A stretch of DNA of 54,181 bases from Chromera velia (lineage: Eukaryota > Sar > Chromeraceae). This document shows positions 31,571 to 41,912 of the stretch, piece by piece. Position 1 is the first letter of the stretch. Each line of letters begins with the position of its first letter. The position numbers and the translations under genes were made by a program. The stretch lies in contig JAHBMJ010000088.1 of NCBI GenBank assembly GCA_018398765.1, positions 1 through 54,181 of the forward strand, read 5' to 3'. The notes below the pieces were generated by a model. That model ran no database searches. It saw nothing but the letters and a program-made list of their open reading frames with translations, and was not told where the DNA came from.

Positions 31571-32929
31571 TCGAACAGGCTTTTTGATTCGTTTGTATTC
31601 AGTCTGAATTCTGTTGCTGTCACGGAACCACCTCCAGTCTTGGCTCCTTTGAGAAACGAGCAGGTGGGAACGGTACTGTACAACCTTGAACAGTCCGTCA
31701 CCAGCCTGCAGCAGACTTAAGAGATGATGCGGCAGACCATGGAGGGGCTGGTGATGAGGGTTGCAGCTCCACCTCCACAGTTGCCTCCTCAGGTGCTGCC
31801 AATGAGTGAGGAGGGTACACAGCAGCTTGTCATGCCCTCTCAGGGCCCTGATCTACGAGAGCAGCTTCCCTGGATTGCACTGAAGCAGCCGGACGAGTTC
31901 ACTGGACGCCGCAACACTGTGGAGAGGTTTATTACGGACACCAACGACTACTTTACCAATGTGAATGTTGCTCCTCATCATCAGCTTGGCCTCGTGAAGT
32001 CCTTCTTATGCAAGGAGCTGAGGGACTGGTTCGACTTACGTGTGAAGAGAGACATGGGGTTTGCAGACTGGCCTGCGTTGCGTGAGGTGCTGCAACGCAG
32101 GTATAAGGAGAAACATGAAAGGAGGAAGGCGAGAAAGCAGGTGTTGTCCCTCAGGTGCACAGGGACGGTCGACGACTATAACAAAGAATTCTCCCTTCTT
32201 GCGTTGAAGATCACAAATGTGAGTGGGGAGAATCTCGTAGAGGACTATATTGAGGGTTTGCCACCTGGGATTATGTATGAGACTGACAAGATGGAGCCGG
32301 CAACATTAGACGAAGCAATGGAGAAGGCGTTGGACAGCGAAATCTGGCTCAAGCAGGCCAGTTTGCACTCTCGAAGCCATTGGTTGCGAGGGCCCCCGTC
32401 TGATCCGAGTCCGGTGATTGATTCCATAGGATCGGCTACCATGGAATTGTGTGGCGTTGGGGTGTGACCTTCGAGAAGACTTCCACCCCGACACCCATTG
32501 ATTCCACAGACGGTGTGGGAGAGCAGGGGGAGACTGAATCGGTGTTTTCTATGTGGGGAGAACACCTACATGATGGCCGCATGTAGGAATGGACCTCAAC
32601 TTCCTCCATACATGCGGACCATTCAAACGGCGTCTCAATCTAGATCTCCGTGGCCACCTAGGGCATCTCCAGGATTTGCCCCTTTCATCCTGGGTTTTGG
32701 GGCGACGCCTGGGTACCCCTGGCCACCTCCTCCTTACCCATCCCTTCCCTTCCCGTATCCCATCAATCAAGTCACTCAATCTACAGGAGGGAGACGGAGG
32801 TCTGGACAGAGAGGTGACAGTCCAAATTCACCCATGTTACCTGGAAGAGGCTTTGGCTTCGGCGACAGAAGACGTGCATGGTCTCCCTCTTTCGACGGGC
32901 GGCCTCAACCTCAGCCGAGTGGACATTAA
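31555..32929 (+). pseudogene. Gypsy gag (capsid and zinc knuckle)
   Basis: A coiled segment (LRNEQVGTVLYNLEQSVTSL) leads into a retrotransposon gag domain: DEFTGRRNTVERFI, LVKSFLCKELRDWFDL, YNKEFSLLALK, EDYIEGLPPGI. A nucleocapsid knuckle follows, CFLCGENTYMMAAC, where the usual His is Tyr. Stops at 31718 (TAA), 32465 (TGA) and 32927 (TAA) interrupt one and the same frame. Each could be a CAA or CGA codon changed by one C to T. Confidence 0.85.
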
Positions 32930-33815
32930 CCAGCGCGCAAGGCTGGATCGAGACGGGTAGCTGGGGTGAGGACGATCAGAGGCCGAAACAAAAATGACGA
33001 GACCGTAGTCGAACCCGACCTGACGGTACGTTATGAAATTGAGGAAGATAAAAGGCAGAGAACAGATGAAGAATTGAGTGAGGAAGAGGATAATAAGGAT
33101 GATTCGTTTGAGACTGGTTTTGTCTATCACGGTACTGTCGCGGGTGCTCCAGTCAGAGTTTTGTATAACATTAGAGCTGATGATATTTTCATTGATAGCA
33201 AGTTTGCACACCTGCGTCAGTTGCATATTCGCAGGTTTGGGACCCCGATGAGATGTAGGGTGGCTGTGAAGGAGCTCAGAAGACGAGAGGTCAGTGAGTA
33301 TGCACCTTCTGTTCCCTTTCGTATTCAGGGGTATCGAGAGACAATCGGTGTATTGCTAGCTGACCTGGACGACTATGATGTCATCTTAGGAAGAAAATGG
33401 AGTGACGTCCACTAACCAGAACTTGGTCATTGGTCTCGTTCTCTTCGTTTCTTCTTTAACGGCTAGGAAGTCATTATTCGGGGAGGTGCATATGAAGAGA
33501 ACCGACCTTGCCCTCCTATCCTTTCTTCTACGCAGGCCAAACGAGCAATTCGAAAAGGTGCTGTCTGCCACATCGTAAGAATGGAGACCGCACACTGGCC
33601 TGCAGGAGAGGGGGAACAAGAGTGCTTCGTGTATGCAACTGAAGTGAGTGAGGGAAAAGGAAAGGGGAGAATGAATGATGGAGGGAACGTGGGTTCTAAT
33701 TTTCTCTCTTCTGACTTTCTCTCTTCTCTTCCGTCTGATCATCCTGCTCGGTCGGCCCCTGATTTATCGGATGTGCGTGCTTTTCTCTCTCGATCAGATG
33801 TGGATGCTCCTTAGG
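32930..33815 (+). pseudogene. Gypsy protease and spacer
   Basis: Same frame as gag. YHGTVAGAPVRVLYNIRADDIFID corresponds to the region where retroviral-type aspartic proteases have L(V/I)D(S/T)GA. Here the triad reads N-I-R, so catalysis is lost. The later YDVILGRKW matches the second conserved block (DvILG..WL). Stops at 33413 (TAA), 33464 (TAG) and 33812 (TAG) follow; the last two could both be former CAG codons. Confidence 0.75.
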
Positions 33816-33817
33816 AT

Positions 33818-35256
33818 GTGAAAGGAATTGTAGCAAATCATGCGTCTCTTTTTTCTGATCGTCTCTCTCATCTGCCACCGTCAAGAGGACCTCATTTGGA
33901 TTTCAAAATCAAACTTGAGCCTGGTCATTCACCTCCTGCCCATCCGCCTTATCGGCTGTCAGTGGGAGAGACAGATAAGCTGAGGAGACAGATAGATACA
34001 TATCTTAAACAAGGATTCATCCGACCGTCTGCTTCTCCTTATGCTGCGCCTGTTCTTTTTGTACAAAAGAAAGATGGCTCGATGAGAATGTGTTGTGACT
34101 ACACTGGCTTGAATCGCATCACTATCAAAGACAAGCATTCTCTCCCTCACCCGCAAGAGTTGATTGATCAATTGCATGGGGCCCGGTTCTTTACAACACT
34201 GGACCTCAGGCAGTATTATTACCAAATGAGGGTCAGAGAAGAAGACATCCCAAAGACAGCTTTCACTACACGCTATGGTTCTTTTGAGTGGCTGGTTGTT
34301 TCTTTTGGGTTGACAAACGCACCTCCTGCAACGATGAGGTTGATTCAATTTGCTCTTCGCTCTTGTCTTGACCGTTTTATTTCGATTTTTCTGGATGACA
34401 TTCTAATTTATTCACATACAAGAGAAGAGTACAAGAAACACATCAGAATTGTTTTGCGTTTGTTGAGTGAAAATAAATTGTATGCAAAATTGTTGAAATG
34501 CCATTTTATGCAGACTGAGGTGACATTTTTCGGGCTGAAGATCTCCAGGACCGGAGTGCGGCCCGAGCAGAGCAAGACAGACCAAGTCAGTAAGTGGCCT
34601 ACTCCCAAGAACAGAAATGAAGTGCTTTCGTTTTTGGGGTTTGCAAATTGGGTGAGACGGTTTGTTCCTTGCTTTAGTGAGAAAGCAGGCCCTTTGTATG
34701 CATTGCTGAAGGGAAACAAATCGTTTAAGTGGGGGAAGAAAGAGGAAGAAAGCTTTGAAGCAGTAAAGCAAGCAGTGAAGAATACTGTCGAACTCTACAT
34801 TCCTGACCCTGCGCGTCCCTTCAAAATTTTTGTGGATGCGTGCAAATCGACAGAAACGCTCGCTGCCGTGCTCATGCAGGAAGATCCTGAGATCGGCTGG
34901 CTCCATCCATGTGCATTCACATCACGTAGAAAATGACACAGGCAGAGCTCAAGTATCCGATCAGAGATAAAGAATTTCTTTCTTGCGTGTTTGTGGTCAA
35001 ATCGTGGAGGTCATACGTTAGTCACACAACTAAGGTGGGGTCAGATCATGAGTCTCTCAAATATGTGAATGTGTCCGCTGACCGCACCTTAATGTCTCCA
35101 CGTATGTACAGATTTGTCAGCATGTTCGACGAGATCGGAATCACTCCGAGGTATGTGCCCGGTACTCGGAATCGCGTGGCAGATGCGCTGAGCAGGTGCC
35201 CTGGGGTGAATGCTGAGAAAGAAGAAAAAGATAAAGAAAGAAAAGAAGTGTGTTAA
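33818..35256 (+). pseudogene. Gypsy reverse transcriptase and RNase H
   Basis: The RT has the full block series: PPYRLS, GFIRPSASPYAAPVLFVQKKDGS.R, TTLDL, TAFTTRYGSFEW, FGLTNAPP, the catalytic FLDDILIYS, and FGLKIS. The connection domain FLGFANWVRRFV follows, then RNase H (FKIFVDACKS..TLAAVLMQ; AELKYPIRDKEFLSCVF; SDHESLKY; RVADALSR). Near 34933 the frame shifts by one base in a run of four A's, splitting RNase H. The usual RNase H TDAS is VDAC here. A TAA at 35254 ends the segment, in the same frame as the integrase. Confidence 0.9.
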
Positions 35257-36825
35257 TTGTTACAAATGGAATCAAGAGTGCAACCGGATGAGGAATTATT
35301 GGAAAGGATAAGGAAAGGATATGAAAAAGAGAAATTCTGGACAAAGGTGAAGGAAGTGCTTGAAGCAAGGCTCCAAATTGAAGACCCTGACAAAGACCCT
35401 GAGAAAGAAGTGCCTGGTCCTTGACATTTGCGGCTGATTCTTCCGAGGTTTCAGATAAAAGACGGACTGCTCTATTTCAATGACAGACTGGCCATTCCGA
35501 TAGAGAGACTACAAAGAAACCTCATTTATAAACATTATGATACGGCCGCAGGGGGGCATTTGGGGGTAGAGAAAACATATTTGAAACTGGCAGGGAGTTT
35601 TTATTGGCCACATATGTACGCATCGGTTGTTCAGTACGTCAGAAAGTGTGATGCCTGTCAAAAAGCAAAGAGGCCGACTGAGAAGCAGTATAGATTGCTC
35701 CAACCTCTGTCTATTCCTAAATTTTCTTTTCAGTCTATTTCTCTTGATTTTGTATTTGGACTCCCGAGGGTGGTGTTTAAAGGAGAAGAGGTAGATGGAA
35801 TCCTCTCTGTGGTTGATCGCCTCTCCAAAACTCCTTTCTTTGCTGCAGTCTCACAAGAGATTACAGCGGAAGGGACAGCCGAGGTGGTCTTTGAGAGGAT
35901 TGTCTATGAGCACGGGATGCCCCAATCAGTGGTCAGTGACCGTGATCCTCGTTTTTTCTCTGCATTTTGGAAGGAACTCGCTCGGCTGTGGGGCATAAAA
36001 TTGAATATGAGTACAAGAGGATACCCACAGTCAGATGGACAGAGAGAGAGAGACAACCAGACCATCGAACAGATGTTGCGTTGTTTTATGAATGAGCATC
36101 AAACGGACTGGCCGAAGTGGTTGTGTTCTTGTCAGTTTGCATATCGTGATTCGGTGCATCCAGCCACAGGCATGTCTCCTTTTCGCTTTCTGTACAGACG
36201 TGACCCGATTCGTCTGCCTTCTGTCTCTATGCGTTCTAAGTCATTCTGTCCGCCAGCAGCAGACTTTGCAGATCGCAGAGAAGCAGAAATCATGAGAGCA
36301 AAGGAGAGACTTGAGCAAGCAAGAGAACGAGCAGCTCAACAAGTAGATCCATACAGACAAGAGGTTTTATTTGCTCCAGGGGATTTTTTGCTTGTACGCA
36401 ATGCATATTTTAAGGGAAGCAGGAAGCCAAACGGGAAGCTTGAGCCTGTATTTTATGGACCATTCGAGGTAGAGAGAAAGGTGGGGAGCAACGCGTATGA
36501 GCTCATATTCCCTGCAGGAATGAAAGGTCACAATGTGATTAATGTATCATACCTGAAGAAGTATGAGAGAAGGAAGGATGATCCTCTGCCTGCTGTTCGG
36601 TTGCCTGCATCAGAAGAGATTGAGTATGAAGTAAAAGAGATTCTCGACCACAGAAAGATAGACAAACAGGCATACTACCTGGTATGGTGGGAAGGAGAAA
36701 GTAAAGAGAATACATCATGGGAGCCTGTTGTCAACCTGACACATGCAAAAGAGGCATTGCATGCCTTGAAAGAAAAGAAGAGACAGCAGGAGAAAGAGAA
36801 GCAAGCAACGGGCAGGTGTAGGTAG
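35257..36825 (+). CDS. Gypsy integrase with C-terminal chromodomain
   Basis: The open part starts at about 35428, after a TGA at 35422. An HHCC zinc finger (H..H...C..C around GGHLGVEKT and CDACQKAK) leads into the DDE core: SLDFVFGLP, VVSDRDPRF, and SDGQRERDN, with 35 residues between the second Asp and the Glu. A GPF/Y-like segment (FYGPFEV) follows, then a chromodomain: EYEVKEILDHR, YYLVWWEGES, NTSWEPVVNL. Chromodomains steer chromovirus insertion to marked heterochromatin. The Tyr and Trp of the methyl-lysine cage are present, while the third aromatic position is Glu. The reading frame is intact to its TAG at 36823-36825. Confidence 0.93.
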
Positions 36826-37092
36826 CAATTAAGAAATAGAGAGGTGAAATCAGTATGGGCAGAACTAAGAGGTTTGTGGAGTGGAATGCATGTGTGTGAG
36901 TTTTTGGAAGATGAAATTCCTTGGTAAGTGATTTGAGGAAGAAAGCAAATCTATCCTGCATCATGGATAGATGCAGGGTGGCAGTATGGGGGTCGGACTC
37001 TGCATTCCGACTTGCTTCGTTCATTTATGGTTCAATAAAGTGTGTAGGTGCATGTTATCAATCAATGCCACGAGGTCGATTAGTTATGGATG

Positions 37093-37442
37093 TGTGCAGG
37101 CACTGGAACCGAGCGTGGACGTCGGTTTCGAAGCAGCAGGCAAGTGTAGGCCGGCTACGAGCGGCGAGTACGTGACGGGCCCGCGGAGTGGCAGAGCCGT
37201 GAGGCCGGCGGCGCCGCGGCGATGTGTGCGCGGACTTTAATAAGTATGGCTTGGCACAGGACTGAATAAAGTGATATCGATCTGCATGCATTCAAATTAG
37301 CTAACGATCGCTAACAATCGTTGGACTGGCTTGATCGAAGAAACAATGTACGAACCTCTCTAGGTCAAACTCTTATAGTCTATAAACTCTGAATGCACAT
37401 CGTTAGCGTTGAGAGTTCTAAGCCCTGTATTCTGCTTACAAT
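37093..37442 (+). repeat. Gypsy 3' LTR (aligned portion)
   Basis: Collinear with 31201-31550. It differs at 16 positions, all transitions with A or T in this copy. The true left end is uncertain, possibly 36845. Confidence 0.9.
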
Positions 37443-37843
37443 ACAGTTGTGGATGGTCAACTACAAATTTGAAACACTACATTATTAATCGGGTATAGCC
37501 TGAGAATTGGGCTAGGAATTGGGTCTGGTACTAAGTATTACACACATTATGATGTATTGATATATTCCATTCCATACTGACAGCCTTTCAACGGAAGGCT
37601 AGTGCCAGAACATAGAGGGAGAGACAAGGCAGTGGCTAGCGATGGATAGAGAGAGGAGATGGAAGGTGAATGAAGTCATCATATATGATAGAAAGGAAAT
37701 AAGGCCCGGCGGCCCTGGCCAGGAACTGCACTGTAAGCCCCGGTTGCAGTGCAGTCTCCCATTGTGCATAACAGGAACCTACAGCTACATACTGTCTGTC
37801 TATTGCGTCTGTGATCAGCTTACTAAGCAGAGCTCACAATAGA
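37443..37843. other. Short spacer between the two retroelements
   Basis: 400 bases of unassigned sequence, no gene. No second copy of the gypsy target duplication can be checked because the other side is in the gap. Confidence 0.5.
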
Positions 37844-37848
37844 GATGC
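37844..37848. repeat. Left target-site duplication GATGC (copia)
   Basis: Exact match to 43810-43814 and directly adjacent to the LTR end. Confidence 0.8.
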
Positions 37849-38099
37849 TAAAATAGATATTATAGCTTTAGCACTCGTGAACGGCTAGCTCACGCCCTAT
37901 CGCTGAGAGATAAGTATGATAGTCCAGTTTTATGCCTTTGTTTCACTACTGACTTGCTCATTTCAATCCTAGTTTCAATCTATATCAACAGATTTGCTCT
38001 CAATTAATTTGCTGGCTGATTTATACGCGCTGTGGCCGCTCCATCGCTTGGTCAATCTGAATGGGATATGCCGTGGCCCCAGTAAAATGGCACACAACA
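37849..38099 (-). repeat. Copia 3' LTR
   Basis: 251 bp. It holds a 12-base tandem duplication (around CCTAGTTTCAAT) missing from the other LTR. Confidence 0.88.
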
Positions 38100-38135
38100 C
38101 AAATTCTTTTCTTTTTTTTTTTCATTTTCTTTAAT
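38100..38135 (-). promoter_or_regulatory. Polypurine tract of the copia element
   Basis: On the minus strand a run of A with a few G's (about 30 purines, e.g. AAAAAAGAAAAGAATTTG) abuts the 3' LTR start. This is the expected plus-strand primer position. Confidence 0.7.
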
Positions 38136-38433
38136 ACACTGCAAAATAAGGAGCAACCAAGTCGGGGCTCATGCTTTTGGTTAAAAGGTCATTGCCAGCG
38201 CGATTAGTAAAGGTGGACACATCTAGGGAGACATGCATCAGACAAACACCGTAAGCATCAAGTGCATCGCAAAGAGATAGAGACTGGACAACCAATGTTT
38301 TAGGAGAACGTTCCAGAATGCAGGATTGGAGAGATTTGATTACTTCTATTACCGAATGCTCGCTTGGCCTGGGATAGTCCGCAAACACCAAGTTTAATAC
38401 GTCCTGCGCGTCAGTGTAGAGTTTCACCTCCAT
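38131..38433 (-). pseudogene. Copia RNase H end of pol
   Basis: The frame starts EVKLYTDAQDVLNLVF, like the copia RNase H segment where a conserved Asp precedes the substrate-binding helices, and ends AGNDLLTKSMS. It stays open to just inside the polypurine tract. Confidence 0.6.
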
Positions 38434-38999
38434 ACCTGTCTTCTATACCTAACACAATGTATGCAAGAGGCTTTTGGTGAAGTCAGCAGCGTCGTGCGTG
38501 GCGTACACTTCAGCACGAGCGCTGCTGCGGACCACCCGAGGTTGGTGAAAAGAACGCTACTGCCAACAACTGTTTTCCGCTCCCAAAATCCATCCTGTAT
38601 ATGGGTGGGCGCAGCCAGCGTTGCCTAAAGCGGCATCATTGTACTGAGTAAGAAGAAGGGGCTGGCTGATAGGGGAGATGTCACACCGATAAATATGAAT
38701 TAAGACGGCGGGAAGACGTGGTGACGGCATACCTGCCTAAACCGTGTAGAATGGACTCAGCCTTTTCAGTTGGCCCAGGGGCTATAACATAATGACTCAC
38801 TTCATTGCACGCTTCAGCCAGGTCGGGGCGGGTATCGCGAGCTACCTAGCGAGCTACCCAGGTGTACCTAAGCAAGGCTGCCAAGAAGCTTTCGGAAGTC
38901 TCGGTGGCAGGTTTTGAAAAGGAAGGGGGAGTCACTTGAAAGAAGGTTGCGGGAATCAGGGGGAAGTGGGGTGGACAAGACAGGGCCCTCAGAGTCTGG

Positions 39000-39900
39000 G
39001 ATGAGGGAAGTGAGAGATTAGAGATACTCATGTTGGCTGATCTGCACATTGTTAGTTATCAACATGAAGTCAACACCAACCCAGTGAATATGTCCGTTCT
39101 TCGGGTGAGTGGTGGTAATTGTGTAGTGTCCTTTGGCTACGATTTCATCGAGAAGGCTCTGGGGGCTCCAACCAATGCCGATGACAGCCAGATCATCAAC
39201 AAAGGTAGTGCAGAGACCTAGGAGCTTAGATGTGGGGGCATCAGGGCTCTCAGTCCATTTCCACCATAACCCTTGCACTCCGCTCTTGACCTACCTTGTA
39301 GATATCAGAGCTCTGTCTCAGTCCCCCTCAAAGATGTATCCACTGTCCCTTAGATCATAGACACACTTTTTCAGAAGCCACAACGAATTTCCATGATCGG
39401 GGTGGTCAGCAGGGGGAATTACGTAAACCAGGGCCTCACTATCAGGGCGAAGGGCGTTGAGATAGGCATTCTCAATATTCCCGGCCAACAAGGACGCAGG
39501 TTATAGAATCAAACTCATCATGACCGAAAGCGATTGAGAAGGCGATTCGCATCACCCATTGCAATGGGAGGTACGGTCGCTACCTAGGTTGCTGCTCACA
39601 GACACCCCCTCTCTATGATCAAAACAGGGGGAGCCGTTCGCACAGAGACGGGATTTGAAAATGCGATCCCCCTCAGCAATACGTTTCAATGTGTCACGCC
39701 AAATGAGGGGGATTGCGCCCTTCCGGCAGCTGTCAGGCACAGAAGATAAAAAGATGGCTTCGTAGGCTTCGTAATCGGAATATTTCTGCAGCTCTTTGGC
39801 ACGAGATACTTCAAAAAGGGGGCGGTCTTCGTCAGACAAGTCTTGGAGGTGAATGGGGATATGAGTTGTTGCAGAAAGGGCGGCATAAATGCACACTCTT
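39000..39900 (-). pseudogene. Copia reverse transcriptase
   Basis: The N-terminal block (FEVSRAKELQKY.DYEA, then IWRDTLKRIAEGDRIFKSRLCANG) lies at 39896-39552 and matches the start of RVT_2. The catalytic block TTFVDDLAVIG, with VG.DF further on, lies at 39278-39018. The region between has lost its frame. Confidence 0.75.
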
Positions 39901-40499
39901 CATCAAGAGCAGGATTCCGAAAGGAGATCGGGAATGGGCGAATGCAGCTGAGTGCGCTTGAACAGAGTCGGCAGGAAGCCGTCTCTCGGGGCTGAGAATG
40001 ATACGCCGTTGAACAATGTCGGTAGAGGCAAGACAACAGAGTTCTTCTATATGATTCTTTGGCTTAGAAGCGCGAAAGCAGAGTTTGCTTCCGTTCTTGT
40101 GGCGCGAAGCAGGCAGGAAGGAGCGATTTGTAAGAGGACCGCCATGATTGCTACCCCAGGTATGAACAGTGATGAGGCTGTCATCAACAGCCAAGAAGCG
40201 GCTCTTGGTGTCTTCCGCCTCCCACACAATCATCTCTCCCCGCAGAAAATCAGAAACAGGAGGGGCGGCAGGAACAAAAGCCTCTGGGGAGACGGCAGGA
40301 GCTGGAGTGTTGGACATTTAGGGAGGAGACTGCAAACTGGGATAGGAAGACGACGCAGGGGAACTCTCCACTGGCGCTGGCGGAGATTCGGGCTCTGGGG
40401 CAGAGGGTGAGGAAGGAGGGGGGGGAACTGACTTGCAGAGACAGCGGACATGGGCAAGAATGCTGCAACCGGTGGAAGAGCGTCGGATGCGATAGATGT

Positions 40500-41780
40500 G
40501 CAGGCCCAGACACTGAAGAATCTCGATCAGCATCTTCATATCGGGGAGTAAACTTGGGACGGCGTTCCTCTAGATGGCTGAAAATGACTTTTTTGGAGAC
40601 GGAGTATGCAGGAGCTCATTGATCGTCGGCGTCGGGGGTAAGAAGGTCGCGGAGGGAAAAAGGGGAAACAACCTCTGCACACTTGGAAGAGGGACTTGCC
40701 TTTCTGACCAGAGCTGGGACGGCGGTTGTACTGGGAGACAACCTCATCCAAAACGGACAGCTACGCGCTGTCGGGGAGGCCTCGGTCAAGAAGGATACCC
40801 CAAATGATAATTTGGAGCTCCTGGTGGGTTCATTCAAGGGGGCCTAGAGAGCGATGCCAACCAGCAGGCGCAAATGATTGCTCAACGGGTTTGCTGAATA
40901 GAAATTCGGCAAAATCTCCTCGATTCTCACACCCTAAATCCGTTCATACTTCTGGAACTACTTCTCCCTCATGTCTCTGCCAATTGGTATAGACTTCTCG
41001 GATGGTAGTGGCAAGGCGGTCTTTCAATGGGAATGCCCACAGCCATCCATCAAATATATCTTTGATCGTCAGTAGGTAACAACCAACCCCATGATCCCCC
41101 AACCCATACATGACATCAATGAAAACACGGCAACTGGCAGAAGTCACCCGGGGGGAAGCAGTGGAACCGTCGGAGACGTTGTGAGGTTTGATGCGGGAAC
41201 ACGTACCTCCATTACGGTAGAGATATAACGGAAGTACACGCGCGATGGCACGTCTTATGGGGCTACGAGGGAGAGAAAAAAGATCACGCAGGCCTTCCCG
41301 CAGGGATTTCCATGTGCCATTCACCCCCATATGCCCCAATTTGGCATGATGCTCTCGGATGAGGGATTCGATCAATTCACTGACTTCGGAGGTTAAAGGA
41401 GACGAAAGGGGGGGGCTAGGAGGGGGGGAAGAGGAGGGATAAGCACGTGTACATGCACGCAGACAGGCGGGCCTCAGGCTGACATAACGATGCAAACGCG
41501 GCTTTCTTATACCTCCAAGCAGGACAGCAGGAGGCGTAGGTCCCTCTTGGTTAGATTGGGCTGCGGTGCCGGGGGAGGCCGAAGCACAAGAGACCTCTCC
41601 AGACGGCCGCAGTCGCACAAAAAAAAGATTATTGCCTGCACAACAGAACCGAATGTCTGAAAGGTCAAGAAAGGAAAGTGTGCCAGTTGAATAGTCAAAC
41701 ACAGCCTTGAGATTGATCAAACATTCATTTCTGATCAACACAGGCGTGACTGAGTTGGTTTCCATCACATCAGCAATCAA
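40500..41780 (-). pseudogene. Copia integrase
   Basis: REHHAKLGHMGVNGTWKSL is the zinc-binding GAG-pre-integrase motif H..H. FIDVMYGLGDHGVGCYLLTI then KDIFDGWLWAFPL corresponds to the start of the DDE core with its first Asp. The cysteines of the zinc finger are not clear and the later core is out of frame. Confidence 0.75.
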
Positions 41781-41912
41781 GACAGCGGGGCTACCATTGA
41801 TCTGAACAGGGAGATGGGCAGCGCACGTGACGACTTCAAGTTTGCTACCTGTTTGGATATGGTATGACTTGATGGCTACTTCCTTCCACGTCTAACCAAA
41901 CATTGCTTTCAT

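Larger units (their letters stand above)
31201..37442 (+). mobile_element. Ty3/gypsy chromovirus LTR retrotransposon (5' end in gap)
   Basis: The order LTR, PBS, gag, zinc knuckle, protease, RT-RNase H, integrase, chromodomain, LTR is that of Ty3/gypsy chromoviruses. The visible parts of the two LTRs (31201-31550 and 37093-37442) align over 350 bases without an indel. The gag-pol frame is nearly continuous: one frame runs to 34936, and a one-base slip near 34933 takes it into a second frame that ends at 36825. It is broken by eight in-frame stops. The 3' LTR probably starts upstream of 37093; a purine run AAGAAATAGAGAGG followed by TG at 36845 is the best polypurine-tract candidate. That would put the 5' LTR start inside the gap. 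The copy is not autonomous as it stands. Confidence 0.93.
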
